A stretch of DNA of 64,000 nucleotides from SIG307 sp964609025 (GTDB lineage Bacteria; Bacillota; Clostridia; Lachnospirales; Lachnospiraceae), in contig CAZSQM010000003.1 of assembly GCA_964609025.1 (NCBI GenBank), positions 62,001 to 126,000 of the forward strand, read 5' to 3'. The notes under the pieces are model-generated. The model saw only the letters and a program-made list of their open reading frames with translations. It searched no databases and was not told the origin of the DNA. The position numbers were made by a program, and so were the translations under genes. Of the stretch, positions 33,252 through 42,020 are shown piece after piece. How positions within the stretch are numbered: position 1 is the first letter of the stretch; each line of letters starts with the position of its first letter.

Positions 33252-34067
33252 ATGATGCCGGAAAAGACAGAGCAGATTAAGGCGGCGCTGAACAATGCCG
33301 CGCCGGAAAAGTTAAAAGAGGTCATTGCTTTTTATGAAAATGACGAAAGAAGCAGTGTACAAAAGCTTCTGGAACAGGCGAGAAAGCGGGAGCAAAAGTA
33401 TCTGGCGGAATGCGCCAGAGTAGACGCAATGCTTTGTTTCGAACGGAACTATAAGGACTACCGGGTCGTCTGCGGCATTGACGAGGTGGGCAGAGGCCCG
33501 CTTGCGGGGCCGGTGGTGGCGGCGGCGGTGGTACTGCCGTATGACTGTAAGATTTTGTATCTGAACGATTCGAAGCAGCTTTCCGAAAAGAAGCGGGAGG
33601 AACTGTTTCCCGAGATTATGGAAAAGGCAGTGGCGTACGGTATCGGCTGTGTTTCCCATACCGTGATTGACGAAATCAATATTTTGCAGGCGACCTATCG
33701 GGCAATGCGGGAAGCGCTTGTTAAAATGGCAGCATCCTGCGGTGCGCCGGATGTGCTTTTAAACGACGCGGTAAAAATACCGGGGGTGGACGAACTGTTT
33801 CCGGAAAAGACGGAGCCGGTGCTGCAGGTGCCGATTATCAAGGGCGACGCAAAAAGTCTTTCCATCGCTGCGGCAAGCGTGGTGGCAAAAGTAACCAGAG
33901 ATCATATGATGTTAGAGTTTGATAAGGTGTACCCGGGTTACGGCTTTGCCGGAAATAAAGGGTACGGCTCGGCGGAGCATATAGAAAAATTAAAAAAGGA
34001 CGGACCATGCCCGATTCACAGACGGAGCTTTCTTCAGGGAATTCTTGCGGGAACGGACTTTTTGTAA
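33252..34067 (+). CDS. rnhB: Ribonuclease HII
   Basis: RNase HII removes ribonucleotides from RNA-DNA hybrids. After a helical N-terminal extension of about 70 residues, the catalytic domain begins with GIDEVGRGPLAGPV (Asp-Glu metal ligands), then NDSKQLSEKKRE, LLNDAVKIPG and AAASVVAKVTRDHMM with KGYGSAEH. The 271-residue length includes the N-terminal substrate-binding extension typical of Firmicutes. Two ATG codons (33252, 33255) are adjacent; either is possible. Confidence 0.95.
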   Translation: MMPEKTEQIKAALNNAAPEKLKEVIAFYENDERSSVQKLLEQARKREQKYLAECARVDAMLCFERNYKDYRVVCGIDEVGRGPLAGPVVAAAVVLPYDCKILYLNDSKQLSEKKREELFPEIMEKAVAYGIGCVSHTVIDEINILQATYRAMREALVKMAASCGAPDVLLNDAVKIPGVDELFPEKTEPVLQVPIIKGDAKSLSIAAASVVAKVTRDHMMLEFDKVYPGYGFAGNKGYGSAEHIEKLKKDGPCPIHRRSFLQGILAGTDFL

Positions 34068-34133
34068 GCGGTTCCGGAAGAAGGCGGAATGCGAAATAAG
34101 CGTTGAAACGTAAAGCGAAAGGAGGCGCGCGCT

Positions 34134-34418
34134 TTGGAAGAAAAGAAAAATAAAATAGCGGTAGCGTTGGAATACGAGCCGTCGGAAGCGGCGCCGAAGA
34201 TTGTAGCGTCAGGCAGGGGCTATGTAGCGGAAAAAATCATCGAAAAAGCGACCGAGGAAAATATTCCGATGCATCGGGACGATAAACTTGCCGGTACGCT
34301 TTCCAAGCTTGAAATCGGGGACATGATACCGCCGGAGCTTTATGAAGTCGTGGCGGAAATCTTGCTTTTTGTAGACAAAGTGGATAAAATAAAGGGGAAG
34401 GTAAAGCAGACCACGTAA
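34134..34418 (+). CDS. Small FlhB-like protein (cytoplasmic FlhB domain only)
   Basis: This 94-residue protein corresponds to the C-terminal cytoplasmic domain of the flagellar export switch FlhB, without its membrane part: VALEYEPSEAAPKIVASGRGYVAEKI, then IPMHRDDKLAGTL and IPPELYEVVAEIL. The autocleavage NPTH motif is replaced (EPSEAAPK), so self-cleavage is not expected. Such FlhB2-type proteins occur in Firmicutes outside flagellar operons; their role is poorly known. TTG 34134 is the start, behind a perfect AAGGAGG (34119-34125). Confidence 0.85.
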   Translation: MEEKKNKIAVALEYEPSEAAPKIVASGRGYVAEKIIEKATEENIPMHRDDKLAGTLSKLEIGDMIPPELYEVVAEILLFVDKVDKIKGKVKQTT

Positions 34419-34489
34419 GAAACAGCAGATAACAGTAAGCGGAGTTTGAACCGGAGTACAGGTGGAAAGCAGGAAGGGGTGCGGAACAG

Positions 34490-34837
34490 ATGAATAAGCG
34501 CAGGATTGGAAGCAAAACGGAAGAAAAGGTGCAGGAGTACCTGCAAAAGAACGGTTATGACATTGTCTGCCGGAATTTTTTTTCGCGTTACGGGGAACTT
34601 GATATTGTTGCAAAAAAGGACGGCTACCTTGTGTTTGTCGAGGTAAAATATCGTTCGGGGGACAGATACGGCGCGCCGGAGGAGGCGGTCGGGTTTCGGA
34701 AGCAAAAGCGTATGATAGAAACGGCAAGGTATTATTTGTACCGGAACGGATTACCCTTTGATACGCCGTGCCGCTTTGATGTGGCGGGAGTATTGGGCGA
34801 GGAAATCCGGATAACGGAAAATGCCTTTTGGCTGTAA
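34490..34837 (+). CDS. yraN: YraN/UPF0102 family endonuclease-like protein
   Basis: The 115-residue protein has the restriction-endonuclease-like core: GSKTEEKVQEYLQKNGYDIVCRNF, RYGELDIVAKKDGYLVFVEVKYRSG (E-x-D-x-VEVK arrangement) and GFRKQKRMIETARYYL. The active-site Asp and Glu-x-Lys are present. Its cellular role is unclear; it commonly lies near rnhB. Confidence 0.92.
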   Translation: MNKRRIGSKTEEKVQEYLQKNGYDIVCRNFFSRYGELDIVAKKDGYLVFVEVKYRSGDRYGAPEEAVGFRKQKRMIETARYYLYRNGLPFDTPCRFDVAGVLGEEIRITENAFWL

Positions 34838-34930
34838 AACACCGGAGCAACGCCATTCGGGAGGCTGCCGGACGTTCGAAAGCAGTCGGGAGAGGCAACC
34901 AAAAGCAGGTAAGAGAGGGCTGACAGGAGA

Positions 34931-35782
34931 ATGAAGGAAGCGTTAATGCATTTTAAGGATGCGCTTGCAACAAAGGAAATGGCGGTATCGGATACCGAGG
35001 TTCCGTTTTTATATTTTCGCCGGCTGGCGGAGCAAAAAGGAGTGAAACACGGCTGTTCTACAAGAGCAGGCGGTGTGAGCGGAGGCGTTTTTTCGACAAT
35101 GAATCTCGGCTTTGACCGGGGGGACGCAAGGGAAAATGTTCTGGAAAATTACCGGCGTATTTGCGCGGCCATCGGGATTTTGCCGGAAGAGGTGGTACTT
35201 CCGTGTCAGGTACACGAGTTGAATGTCAGGAAGGCAACGAAGAAGGATTGCGGAAAGGGTATCTTTTCTTTGCGTGATTATGAAAGTGTGGACGCGCAGA
35301 TTACCAACGAGCCGGGCGTTGCCCTGGCCGTATTCGGAGCGGACTGCGTTCCGGTTTTGTTTTATGACGGGGTAAAGCGTGCGATTGGTACGGCGCATGC
35401 CGGATGGCGCGGTACGCTTGGAAGAATTGCAGAAAAAACGGTAGCGGCCATGCAGAAGGAGTACGGCTGTAAGCCGGAGAATATAGAGGCTTATATCGGG
35501 GCGTCCATCTGCGGAAATTGTTATACGGTGGGTGGCGAGGTCGCGCAAAGCTTTTTACGGGAGTTTCCGTCTGCAATCAAACGCAGGGAAGCTGCGGGAG
35601 ATGTGTGGCAGTTGGATTTATGGCAGACAAATCGGATGATTTTAGAGGATGCCGGCCTTTTGGCAGAGCATATTGTAACGGGCGGCGTGTGTACGAAATG
35701 TCATTCGGAGGTTTTGTTTTCCCACCGCGTGACGGGAAACGCGCGGGGAAATATGGCGAGCTTTTTGATGTTAGCGGAGTAG
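34931..35782 (+). CDS. pgeF: Purine nucleoside phosphorylase / YfiH (laccase-domain) family protein
   Basis: The 283-residue protein has the YfiH metal-binding signature: HGCSTRAGGVSGG, PCQVHELNV, FGADCVPVLFYD, GTAHAGWRGTLGRIA and IGASICGNCYTVGGEV. The conserved Cys and two His residues form the zinc/copper site. Members were described as polyphenol oxidases and later as purine nucleoside phosphorylases and peptidoglycan-editing factors. The TCHSEVLFSHR-like end (CHSEVLFSHRVTG) is also typical. AGGAG precedes ATG 34931. Confidence 0.9.
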   Translation: MKEALMHFKDALATKEMAVSDTEVPFLYFRRLAEQKGVKHGCSTRAGGVSGGVFSTMNLGFDRGDARENVLENYRRICAAIGILPEEVVLPCQVHELNVRKATKKDCGKGIFSLRDYESVDAQITNEPGVALAVFGADCVPVLFYDGVKRAIGTAHAGWRGTLGRIAEKTVAAMQKEYGCKPENIEAYIGASICGNCYTVGGEVAQSFLREFPSAIKRREAAGDVWQLDLWQTNRMILEDAGLLAEHIVTGGVCTKCHSEVLFSHRVTGNARGNMASFLMLAE

Positions 35783-35854
35783 GAAAGAGCCGTAAAACGC
35801 CAAAAAGCGTGCGGCGCGGCAGGCAGCAAACGGCAGTACCGGAAAAGAGGAAGT

Positions 35855-37171
35855 ATGAAGAAAAAACAGCAGGAGCATAAAATCAAAGAAGTAGTACCGG
35901 GCAGTATTGCCGAGGAACTGGAAATCGAAGCGGGGGATGTACTGCTTTCTGTCAATGACAAACCGGTGGTGGATATTTTCGATTACCGGTATCTGTCGGA
36001 GGAGGAAGAAGTGACGCTTTTCATCCGCAAGGCGGACGGCGAGGAGTGGGAGCTTGAAATCGAGAAGGACGCGACGGAGGATTTGGGACTTGTTTTTGAG
36101 GAGGGGCTGATGGATGCCTACCGCTCCTGCCGGAACAAGTGTATTTTCTGTTTTATCGACCAGATGCCGCAGGGCATGCGGGATACGTTGTATTTTAAGG
36201 ACGATGACGCAAGGCTTTCTTTCTTGCAGGGAAACTATATTACGCTGACGAATCTTTCCGAGGAGGATATGGAGCGGATTTTGTTTTATAAGCTTTCACC
36301 GATTAACATTTCCGTCCATACGACCAATCCGAAGCTTCGCTGTAAGATGTTAAATAACCGTTTTGCGGGGGAAGCGCTGGGAAAGATAAAGCGGTTTTAC
36401 GATGCGGGGCTGGAGATGAACGGTCAGATTGTGCTGTGCAAGGGGTATAACGACGGGGAAGAACTGGAGCGTACCATTCATGATTTGACGGCGTATCTGC
36501 CGTTGATGCAAAGCGTGTCCGTCGTTCCGGTCGGAATGACAAAGTACCGGGAGGGGCTGGCAGAGTTAGAGCCGTTTGAGCGGGAAGACGCGCGTGCGGT
36601 GTTGGAAATTATCGAAAAATGGCAGAGAATCATTTATGAACGGTACGGCACAAGGATGATTCACGCAAGCGATGAGTGGTATATTTTAGCCGGGCTGCCG
36701 TTTCCGGAGGAGGAAGCCTACGAAGGGTATCCGCAGATTGAGAACGGCGTGGGCATGGTGCGTTCGTTGACGGAGGAAGTGGATGCGTTTTTGAAGGAAT
36801 GCAAAGGAGATCATCGTAAAAAGAAACTTACGCTGGCAACCGGAGTGCTTGCCGCGCCGGTCATAGAGGAACAAATCGCAAAAATCAACCGGAAATACCC
36901 GGAGATTGAGGCGGAGGTTATAACGATTCTCAACCGCTTTTTCGGAGAACGCATTACCGTGGCGGGACTTTTGACCGGAACGGATATTATCGATCAGTTA
37001 AAGGGAAAAGAACTGGGAGAGTATTTGTTGCTGCCGGAGGTGTTATTAAAGAGCGGCGAAGACCTGTTGTTGGATGATTTGCATATTTCCGATATTGAAA
37101 AGGCTTTACAAACCAGAGTGCGTATTGTAAAATCAGAAGGAGAGGCACTGGTGCGTGCCGTAATTGAATAA
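35855..37171 (+). CDS. DUF512 protein with PDZ-like and radical-SAM-like domains
   Basis: The 438-residue protein begins with a PDZ-like domain (KEVVPGSIAEELEIEAGDVLLSVNDKPV), then a cysteine motif CRNKCIFCFIDQMP (C-x3-C-x2-C) that resembles a radical-SAM [4Fe-4S] site, with the family-typical MRDTLYFKDDDARLSFLQGNY next to it. The C-terminal DUF512 region contains TGVLAAPVIEE and VLLKSGEDLLLDD. Function is unknown, though it is near-universal beside der in Clostridia. ATG 35855 has a GAGGAAG upstream; it precedes der by 32 bp. Confidence 0.9.
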   Translation: MKKKQQEHKIKEVVPGSIAEELEIEAGDVLLSVNDKPVVDIFDYRYLSEEEEVTLFIRKADGEEWELEIEKDATEDLGLVFEEGLMDAYRSCRNKCIFCFIDQMPQGMRDTLYFKDDDARLSFLQGNYITLTNLSEEDMERILFYKLSPINISVHTTNPKLRCKMLNNRFAGEALGKIKRFYDAGLEMNGQIVLCKGYNDGEELERTIHDLTAYLPLMQSVSVVPVGMTKYREGLAELEPFEREDARAVLEIIEKWQRIIYERYGTRMIHASDEWYILAGLPFPEEEAYEGYPQIENGVGMVRSLTEEVDAFLKECKGDHRKKKLTLATGVLAAPVIEEQIAKINRKYPEIEAEVITILNRFFGERITVAGLLTGTDIIDQLKGKELGEYLLLPEVLLKSGEDLLLDDLHISDIEKALQTRVRIVKSEGEALVRAVIE

Positions 37172-37203
37172 CCAGAGAGCAAAAGAAAGGACTATATCCT
37201 GAA

Positions 37204-38532
37204 ATGAGTAATCCGATTGTAGCGATTGTGGGACGGCCGAATGTCGGCAAATCCACTTTATTTAATGCCCTTGCGGGGGAACGTATTTCTATCGTAAAAG
37301 ATGCTCCGGGTGTGACCCGTGACCGTATTTACGCGGACGTTACATGGCTGAATTATAAATTCACGCTGATTGACACCGGCGGTATCGAGCCGGAAACAAA
37401 GGACAAAATGCTTACCTATATGCGGGAGCAGGCGCAGATTGCCATTGATACCGCCGATGTGATTATTTTCTTAACGGACGTCAGACAGGGGCTTGTGGAT
37501 GCGGACTTTAAGGTGGCGGATATGTTGCGCCGTTCCGGAAAGCCGGTTGTTTTGACGGTCAATAAGGTAGACGATTTTGAAAAGCTTCTGCCGGATGTAT
37601 ATGAGTTTTATAACCTTGGTATCGGCGACCCGATTGGGGTTTCCGGTGCGTCAAGGCTTGGCTTTGGTGAGCTTTTGGATGCAGTAGCGCAGCATTTTCC
37701 GGAGTCGTCCGGCGAAGAGGAGGCGGAAGAACTGCCAAAGATTGCGGTAGTCGGCAAGCCGAATGTGGGCAAGTCTTCCATTATTAACAGGCTGACCGGA
37801 GAAAACCGTGTCATCGTATCCGATGTTGCGGGAACGACCCGCGACGCCATTGATACGGTGGTGCGTTATGAAGATAAGGAGTATATTTTTATCGATACGG
37901 CGGGACTTCGCCGGAAAAATAAAATTAAAGAGGAATTGGAGCGGTTCAGCATTATTCGGACCGTCAGTGCGGTGGAGCGCGCCGATGTGGTGGTTGTCGT
38001 GATAGACGCAACCGAAGGCGTTACCGAACAGGACGCAAAGATTGCGGGTATCGCCCATGAACGCGGCAAAGGCATTATCATTGCGGTGAACAAGTGGGAC
38101 GCGGTGACGGATAAGGACGATAAGACGATTTACCGTCAGACGGAGCGTATCCGCGAAATCCTTTCCTTTATTCCGTATGCGGAAATCCTGTTTATTTCCG
38201 CCGTAACGGGACAGCGTATTACGAAGCTTTTTGAACGGATTGATATGGTGATTCAGAGCCGGACGCTTCGTATCGCAACCGGTGTGTTAAATGAGATTCT
38301 GATGGAGGCAACCTCCCTGCAGCAGCCGCCGTCCGATAAAGGAAAGCGCCTGAAGATTTTCTTTATGACGCAGGTGGCGGTGGGACCGCCGACCTTTGTT
38401 ATTTTTGTCAACGACAAGGAGCTGATGCACTTTTCCTATCAGCGTTATATTGAGAATAAAGTCCGGGAAACGTTCGGATTTACCGGAACTTCGTTGAAGT
38501 TTATTATCCGGGAACGGTCGGAAACAAAGTAA
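37204..38532 (+). CDS. der: Ribosome biogenesis GTPase Der (EngA)
   Basis: Der has two tandem GTPase domains and acts in 50S assembly. The first domain has GRPNVGKSTLFNAL, DTGGIEP and NKVDDFE; the second has GKPNVGKSSIINRL, DTAGLRRKNK and NKWDAV. A C-terminal KH-like domain follows (GKRLKIFFMTQVAVGPPTFVIFVND). The 442-residue length is standard. It precedes plsY and gpsA, a conserved trio. Confidence 0.97.
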   Translation: MSNPIVAIVGRPNVGKSTLFNALAGERISIVKDAPGVTRDRIYADVTWLNYKFTLIDTGGIEPETKDKMLTYMREQAQIAIDTADVIIFLTDVRQGLVDADFKVADMLRRSGKPVVLTVNKVDDFEKLLPDVYEFYNLGIGDPIGVSGASRLGFGELLDAVAQHFPESSGEEEAEELPKIAVVGKPNVGKSSIINRLTGENRVIVSDVAGTTRDAIDTVVRYEDKEYIFIDTAGLRRKNKIKEELERFSIIRTVSAVERADVVVVVIDATEGVTEQDAKIAGIAHERGKGIIIAVNKWDAVTDKDDKTIYRQTERIREILSFIPYAEILFISAVTGQRITKLFERIDMVIQSRTLRIATGVLNEILMEATSLQQPPSDKGKRLKIFFMTQVAVGPPTFVIFVNDKELMHFSYQRYIENKVRETFGFTGTSLKFIIRERSETK

Positions 38533-38556
38533 ATTAAGAAATGGCGGAACTGTAAG

Positions 38557-39213
38557 ATGATTTGGCGAATAATTCTTTGTCTGGTAATGGGGTATGGGTT
38601 CGGATGCTTTTCTACCGGTTATTTTGTAGGAAAACGGCATCATGTGGATATCAGAAATTACGGAAGCGGAAATGTGGGAACGACGAATGCGCTCCGTACC
38701 CTCGGGAAAAAGGCGGCGCTGATTACGCTTTTGGGCGACGTATTAAAATGTGCGCTTCCGGTACTCTTTGTAAAGTATGTGCTGTTTCCGGAGCTGCCGT
38801 ATTCTGCGCTGCTTGGGCTGTACACGGCACTCGGCGCGGTGTTGGGGCACAATTTTCCGTTCTACCTGCATTTTAAGGGCGGAAAGGGAATTGCGGTTAT
38901 GGTAGGAGCGATTCTTACCTTTGATTTAAGACTTTCCCTGCTTTGCCTTGTGACCTTTGCCGTTGCGGTTGCGATTACCCGCTATGTGTCCCTGGGTTCT
39001 CTTTTGATTGCGGTGGAATTTCCGATTTGGGTGGCGGTAACCCGGCCGGGGGACTGGCATATGCTCTGCGTCAGCGCATTTTTTGCGGTTTCCGCATTTT
39101 ATACCCATCGGGCCAATATCGGCAGGCTGTTGAAGGGAACGGAAAACAAGCTCGGAAAGAAAACGGAGCTTCCGGTACAGGAGCTGCCGAAGGAAGAAAA
39201 AAAGGAACCGTAG
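38557..39213 (+). CDS. plsY: Acyl-phosphate:glycerol-3-phosphate acyltransferase PlsY
   Basis: PlsY puts the first acyl chain onto glycerol-3-phosphate using acyl-phosphate. The 218-residue membrane protein has about five transmembrane segments. Motif 1 is YGSGNVGTTNALRTLG, motif 2 GHNFPFYLHFKGGKGIAV, and motif 3 lies around HRANIGRLLKGTENKLG. The charged C-terminal tail (EKKEP) is slightly long. It feeds phospholipid synthesis together with the downstream gpsA. Confidence 0.95.
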   Translation: MIWRIILCLVMGYGFGCFSTGYFVGKRHHVDIRNYGSGNVGTTNALRTLGKKAALITLLGDVLKCALPVLFVKYVLFPELPYSALLGLYTALGAVLGHNFPFYLHFKGGKGIAVMVGAILTFDLRLSLLCLVTFAVAVAITRYVSLGSLLIAVEFPIWVAVTRPGDWHMLCVSAFFAVSAFYTHRANIGRLLKGTENKLGKKTELPVQELPKEEKKEP

Positions 39214-39288
39214 AAGAACATACTGTAATATAAATATGCTTACGGTAGGACGAACGGTCTGCGGAACGAAACCAGAAAGGAAAGAAAG

Positions 39289-40332
39289 ATGCGTAAAGCG
39301 CATCCGAAGGTGGACGGTATGAAGAAGGTTACGGTACTGGGAGGCGGTACTTGGGGCGTTGCCCTTACGATATTACTTGCGGGAAACGGCCACGAAGTAA
39401 CGCTTTGGTCAAAGTTTAAGGAAGAAACCGATGCGTTAGAGCAAAATCGGAATGAGATTAAAAATCTGCCGGGAGCGAAGCTTCCGGAAAGCGTAAAAAT
39501 GACGAATGATTTGGAAAAAGCGACAGCCGGGCATCCGGATTTGATTGTGTTAGTAACGGCGTCCCCGTTTGTACGGGAGGTGTCAAGGGCGTTAAGCCCT
39601 TATGTGGAGAAGGATACGGTGATTGTTCACGGTGCCAAGGGCATTGAAAACGATACGCTTTATACGATTACGGAAATTATTGCCCAGGAAATTCCGCAGG
39701 CAAAGGTGGCGGTCATCTCCGGTCCGAGCCACGCGGAGGAAGTGAGCAGACAGATTCCAACGACCGTTGTTACGGGAGCGGCAACGAAGGAAACGGCACT
39801 GTATGTGCAGGACATCTTTATGAACGAGTATTTCCGGGTATATACAAGCCCGGACGTAATGGGCATTGAACTGGGAGGTTCGTTAAAAAATGTGATTGCG
39901 CTTGCGGCTGGGATTATCGACGGACTCGGTTTCGGCGATAATACAAAGGCGGCGTTAATCACCCGCGGTATTGTGGAAATTGCAAGGCTCGGGCAGGCGA
40001 TGGGCGCCCGGTACGAAACCTTTGCGGGGCTTTCCGGTATCGGTGATTTGATTGTTACCTGCACAAGCAGACACAGCAGAAATCATAACGCAGGCTATCT
40101 GCTCGGACAGGGAAGCACGCTGGAAGAGGCAAAAAAGAAGGTCGGTCAGGTAATTGAGGGCGTGAATTCCGCCCACGCCGCGCTTATGCTGGCAAAGAAA
40201 TACCGGATTGAGATGCCGATTGTAGAACAGGTAAATGAGGTGTTGTTTGAAGGCAAGTCGGCAAAGGACGCCCTTGCGGATTTACTGCTTCGTGAAAAGG
40301 TAGACGAATATAGCTCCCTGAACTGGGAATAA
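39289..40332 (+). CDS. gpsA: Glycerol-3-phosphate dehydrogenase [NAD(P)+]
   Basis: GpsA makes glycerol-3-phosphate for lipid synthesis. The Rossmann motif VTVLGGGTWGVALTILLAGNG opens the fold; VIVHGAKGIEND, VISGPSHAEEV and LGGSLKNVIALAAGIIDGLGFGDNTKAALITRG follow in order, containing the catalytic Lys. ATG 39289 has AAAGGAAAG upstream and gives 347 residues. The in-frame ATG 39319 (AAGGTGG upstream) gives a more typical N-terminus of 337 residues, so either start is possible. Confidence 0.95.
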   Translation: MRKAHPKVDGMKKVTVLGGGTWGVALTILLAGNGHEVTLWSKFKEETDALEQNRNEIKNLPGAKLPESVKMTNDLEKATAGHPDLIVLVTASPFVREVSRALSPYVEKDTVIVHGAKGIENDTLYTITEIIAQEIPQAKVAVISGPSHAEEVSRQIPTTVVTGAATKETALYVQDIFMNEYFRVYTSPDVMGIELGGSLKNVIALAAGIIDGLGFGDNTKAALITRGIVEIARLGQAMGARYETFAGLSGIGDLIVTCTSRHSRNHNAGYLLGQGSTLEEAKKKVGQVIEGVNSAHAALMLAKKYRIEMPIVEQVNEVLFEGKSAKDALADLLLREKVDEYSSLNWE

Positions 40333-40356
40333 TCCGGGTCCCCCTTGGCATATACT
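40327..40356 (+). promoter_or_regulatory. Candidate sigma-E (sporulation mother-cell) promoter of spoIVA
   Basis: GAATAAT (40327-40333) and CATATACT (40349-40356), 15 bp apart, agree at all but one base each with the sigma-E pattern as I know it from Bacillus (kmATATT, N14-15, CATACAHT). The -35 element overlaps the gpsA stop codon. spoIVA is a known sigma-E gene in Bacillus. Confidence 0.5.
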
Positions 40357-40379
40357 GTAATCAGCATATACAAGGGGGA
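40339..40379 (+). promoter_or_regulatory. Hairpin between gpsA and spoIVA that covers the spoIVA ribosome binding site
   Basis: TCCCCCTTG (40339-40347) pairs with CAAGGGGGA (40371-40379), followed by TTTTCT. For transcripts from gpsA it may act as a weak terminator or hide the AAGGGGG ribosome binding site. A transcript starting near 40363 from the candidate sigma-E promoter would lack the left arm and leave the site free. Confidence 0.55.
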
Positions 40380-40385
40380 TTTTCT

Positions 40386-41861
40386 ATGGAAACGTTTGAT
40401 TTATACAAAGATATGAAGCTGCGTACCGGCGGCGAAATCTACATAGGCGTGGTAGGACCGGTCAGAACCGGTAAATCTACTTTTATCAAACATTTCATGG
40501 ATGAGATTGTGCTTCCGGTCATTACGGAGGAGGCAGAAAAGGTACGGGCGGTAGACGAACTGCCGCAGTCGGCGCAGGGCCGCACGATTATGACGACAGA
40601 ACCGAAATTCATCCCGAAGGAAGCCGCAAATATTGAGTTCGCGGACGGAACCAACGTAAAGCTCCGTCTGATCGATTGCGTCGGTTACATGGTCGAAGGC
40701 GCGGCGGGACATATGGAAGGGGAAAAGGAACGTATGGTAAAAACGCCGTGGTCGGAGATGGAACTGCCGTTTACAAAAGCGGCGGAAATCGGCACGGGAA
40801 AGGTAATCAAGGAGCATTCCACCGTGGGAGTCCTTGTGACGGCGGACGGGAGCTTCGGCGAGCTGACACGGGAGAATTATGCGGTGCCGGAGGAACGCAC
40901 CATCAATGAACTGAAACGCCTCGGAAAGCCTTTTGTCGTTTTGTTAAATTCGGCCAGACCGAGGGCGGCGGAAACGGAAACGCTGGCAAGGGAACTGGCA
41001 GAGCAGTACGACGTAACCGTAATACCGACCGACTGTACAAGACTTGGAAGGGCGGAACTGCTGCATATTCTGGAAGAATTGCTGGCGGCGTTTCCGGTAA
41101 CGGAGATGGTATTCCATCTGCCGAAATGGGTAGAGCTTTTGGAGAACACAAACGAAATCAAAAAGGAAGCAATGGAAAGCGCGAAGGAGCTTTTATTGCG
41201 GGGCAGAAGAATGCGGGATGTCAGAGAGCAGAGAGAGTTTCCGACCGGCATTTATTTTGACCGGATTATCCCGTCGGCGGTACATATGGAAAACGGCAGG
41301 GTGGAATACAGCATGGAGCCGAAAAAGGACTATTATTATCAAATGCTGAGTGAACTGATGGGCTGTGAGGTGACCGGAGAATATCGTTTTTATCAGGTAT
41401 TAAGAGAACTGGCAAAACGGCGGGGCGAGTACGAAAAGGTAGCGTCGGCGTGCGAGGAGGTCGTAAATAAGGGGTACGGCGTGGTGCTGCCGGAGGCTTC
41501 GCAACTGACGCTTTCCGCACCGGAGCTGATTAAGCAGGGCGGAAAGTACGGCGTAAAAATCCGCGCGACAGCACCGTCGATTCATATGATACAGGCGGAT
41601 ATCGTAACGGAAATCGCACCGATTGTGGGAAGCGAAGAACAGGCGAAGGATTTGATTTCTTATATGAAGGAACAGGAGGAAAACGGAGAAGAGGGAATCC
41701 GTACCGCCAATATTTTCGGAAAGACCGTGGATAAACTGGTGGAGGAGGGCGTGAACGCTAAAATCGGAAATATTAACGAGGAGTGTCAGACAAAACTACA
41801 AGAGTCGATTGAAAAAATTATTAACGACAGCAACGGCGGCGTGATTTGCTTTATCATCTAA
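40386..41861 (+). CDS. spoIVA: Stage IV sporulation protein A (spore coat scaffold ATPase)
   Basis: SpoIVA polymerises on the forespore surface using ATP and forms the basement layer of the coat. The P-loop is GVVGPVRTGKSTFIKHF near the N-terminus; the DCVGYMVEGAAGH switch region and LVTADGSFGEL follow. The C-terminal domain ends in SNGGVICFII, matching the conserved C-terminus needed for coat encasement. The 491-residue length is that of the family. It shows that the organism belongs to an endospore-forming lineage. Confidence 0.96.
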   Translation: METFDLYKDMKLRTGGEIYIGVVGPVRTGKSTFIKHFMDEIVLPVITEEAEKVRAVDELPQSAQGRTIMTTEPKFIPKEAANIEFADGTNVKLRLIDCVGYMVEGAAGHMEGEKERMVKTPWSEMELPFTKAAEIGTGKVIKEHSTVGVLVTADGSFGELTRENYAVPEERTINELKRLGKPFVVLLNSARPRAAETETLARELAEQYDVTVIPTDCTRLGRAELLHILEELLAAFPVTEMVFHLPKWVELLENTNEIKKEAMESAKELLLRGRRMRDVREQREFPTGIYFDRIIPSAVHMENGRVEYSMEPKKDYYYQMLSELMGCEVTGEYRFYQVLRELAKRRGEYEKVASACEEVVNKGYGVVLPEASQLTLSAPELIKQGGKYGVKIRATAPSIHMIQADIVTEIAPIVGSEEQAKDLISYMKEQEENGEEGIRTANIFGKTVDKLVEEGVNAKIGNINEECQTKLQESIEKIINDSNGGVICFII

Positions 41862-41923
41862 GGCAGTTTTTTGGCAAAAATGACGAAAAAGGCGGCAAAA
41901 TCAAAAAAATTTTTGCCACAATG

Positions 41924-41952
41924 TTGACAAAAACAAGCAACCTTGTTATAAT
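41924..41952 (+). promoter_or_regulatory. Consensus sigma-A promoter of the NlpC/P60 gene
   Basis: A perfect TTGACA (41924-41929), a 17-bp spacer and a perfect TATAAT (41947-41952). A GGCAAAAAT/ATTTTTGCC inverted repeat (41873-41881 and 41909-41917) lies just upstream and may help end spoIVA transcription. Confidence 0.88.
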
Positions 41953-42020
41953 TAGCTCGTAATAAATTTAATAATTATGTAACATTTGAATAGAGATTGC
42001 TTGTTTGGAGGTACATTCTG

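Noticed and set aside
34209..34898. 229-codon antisense open frame over flhB2 and yraN
   Set aside because: It covers two recognisable + strand genes, has no ribosome binding site, and its product is typical antisense shadow sequence.
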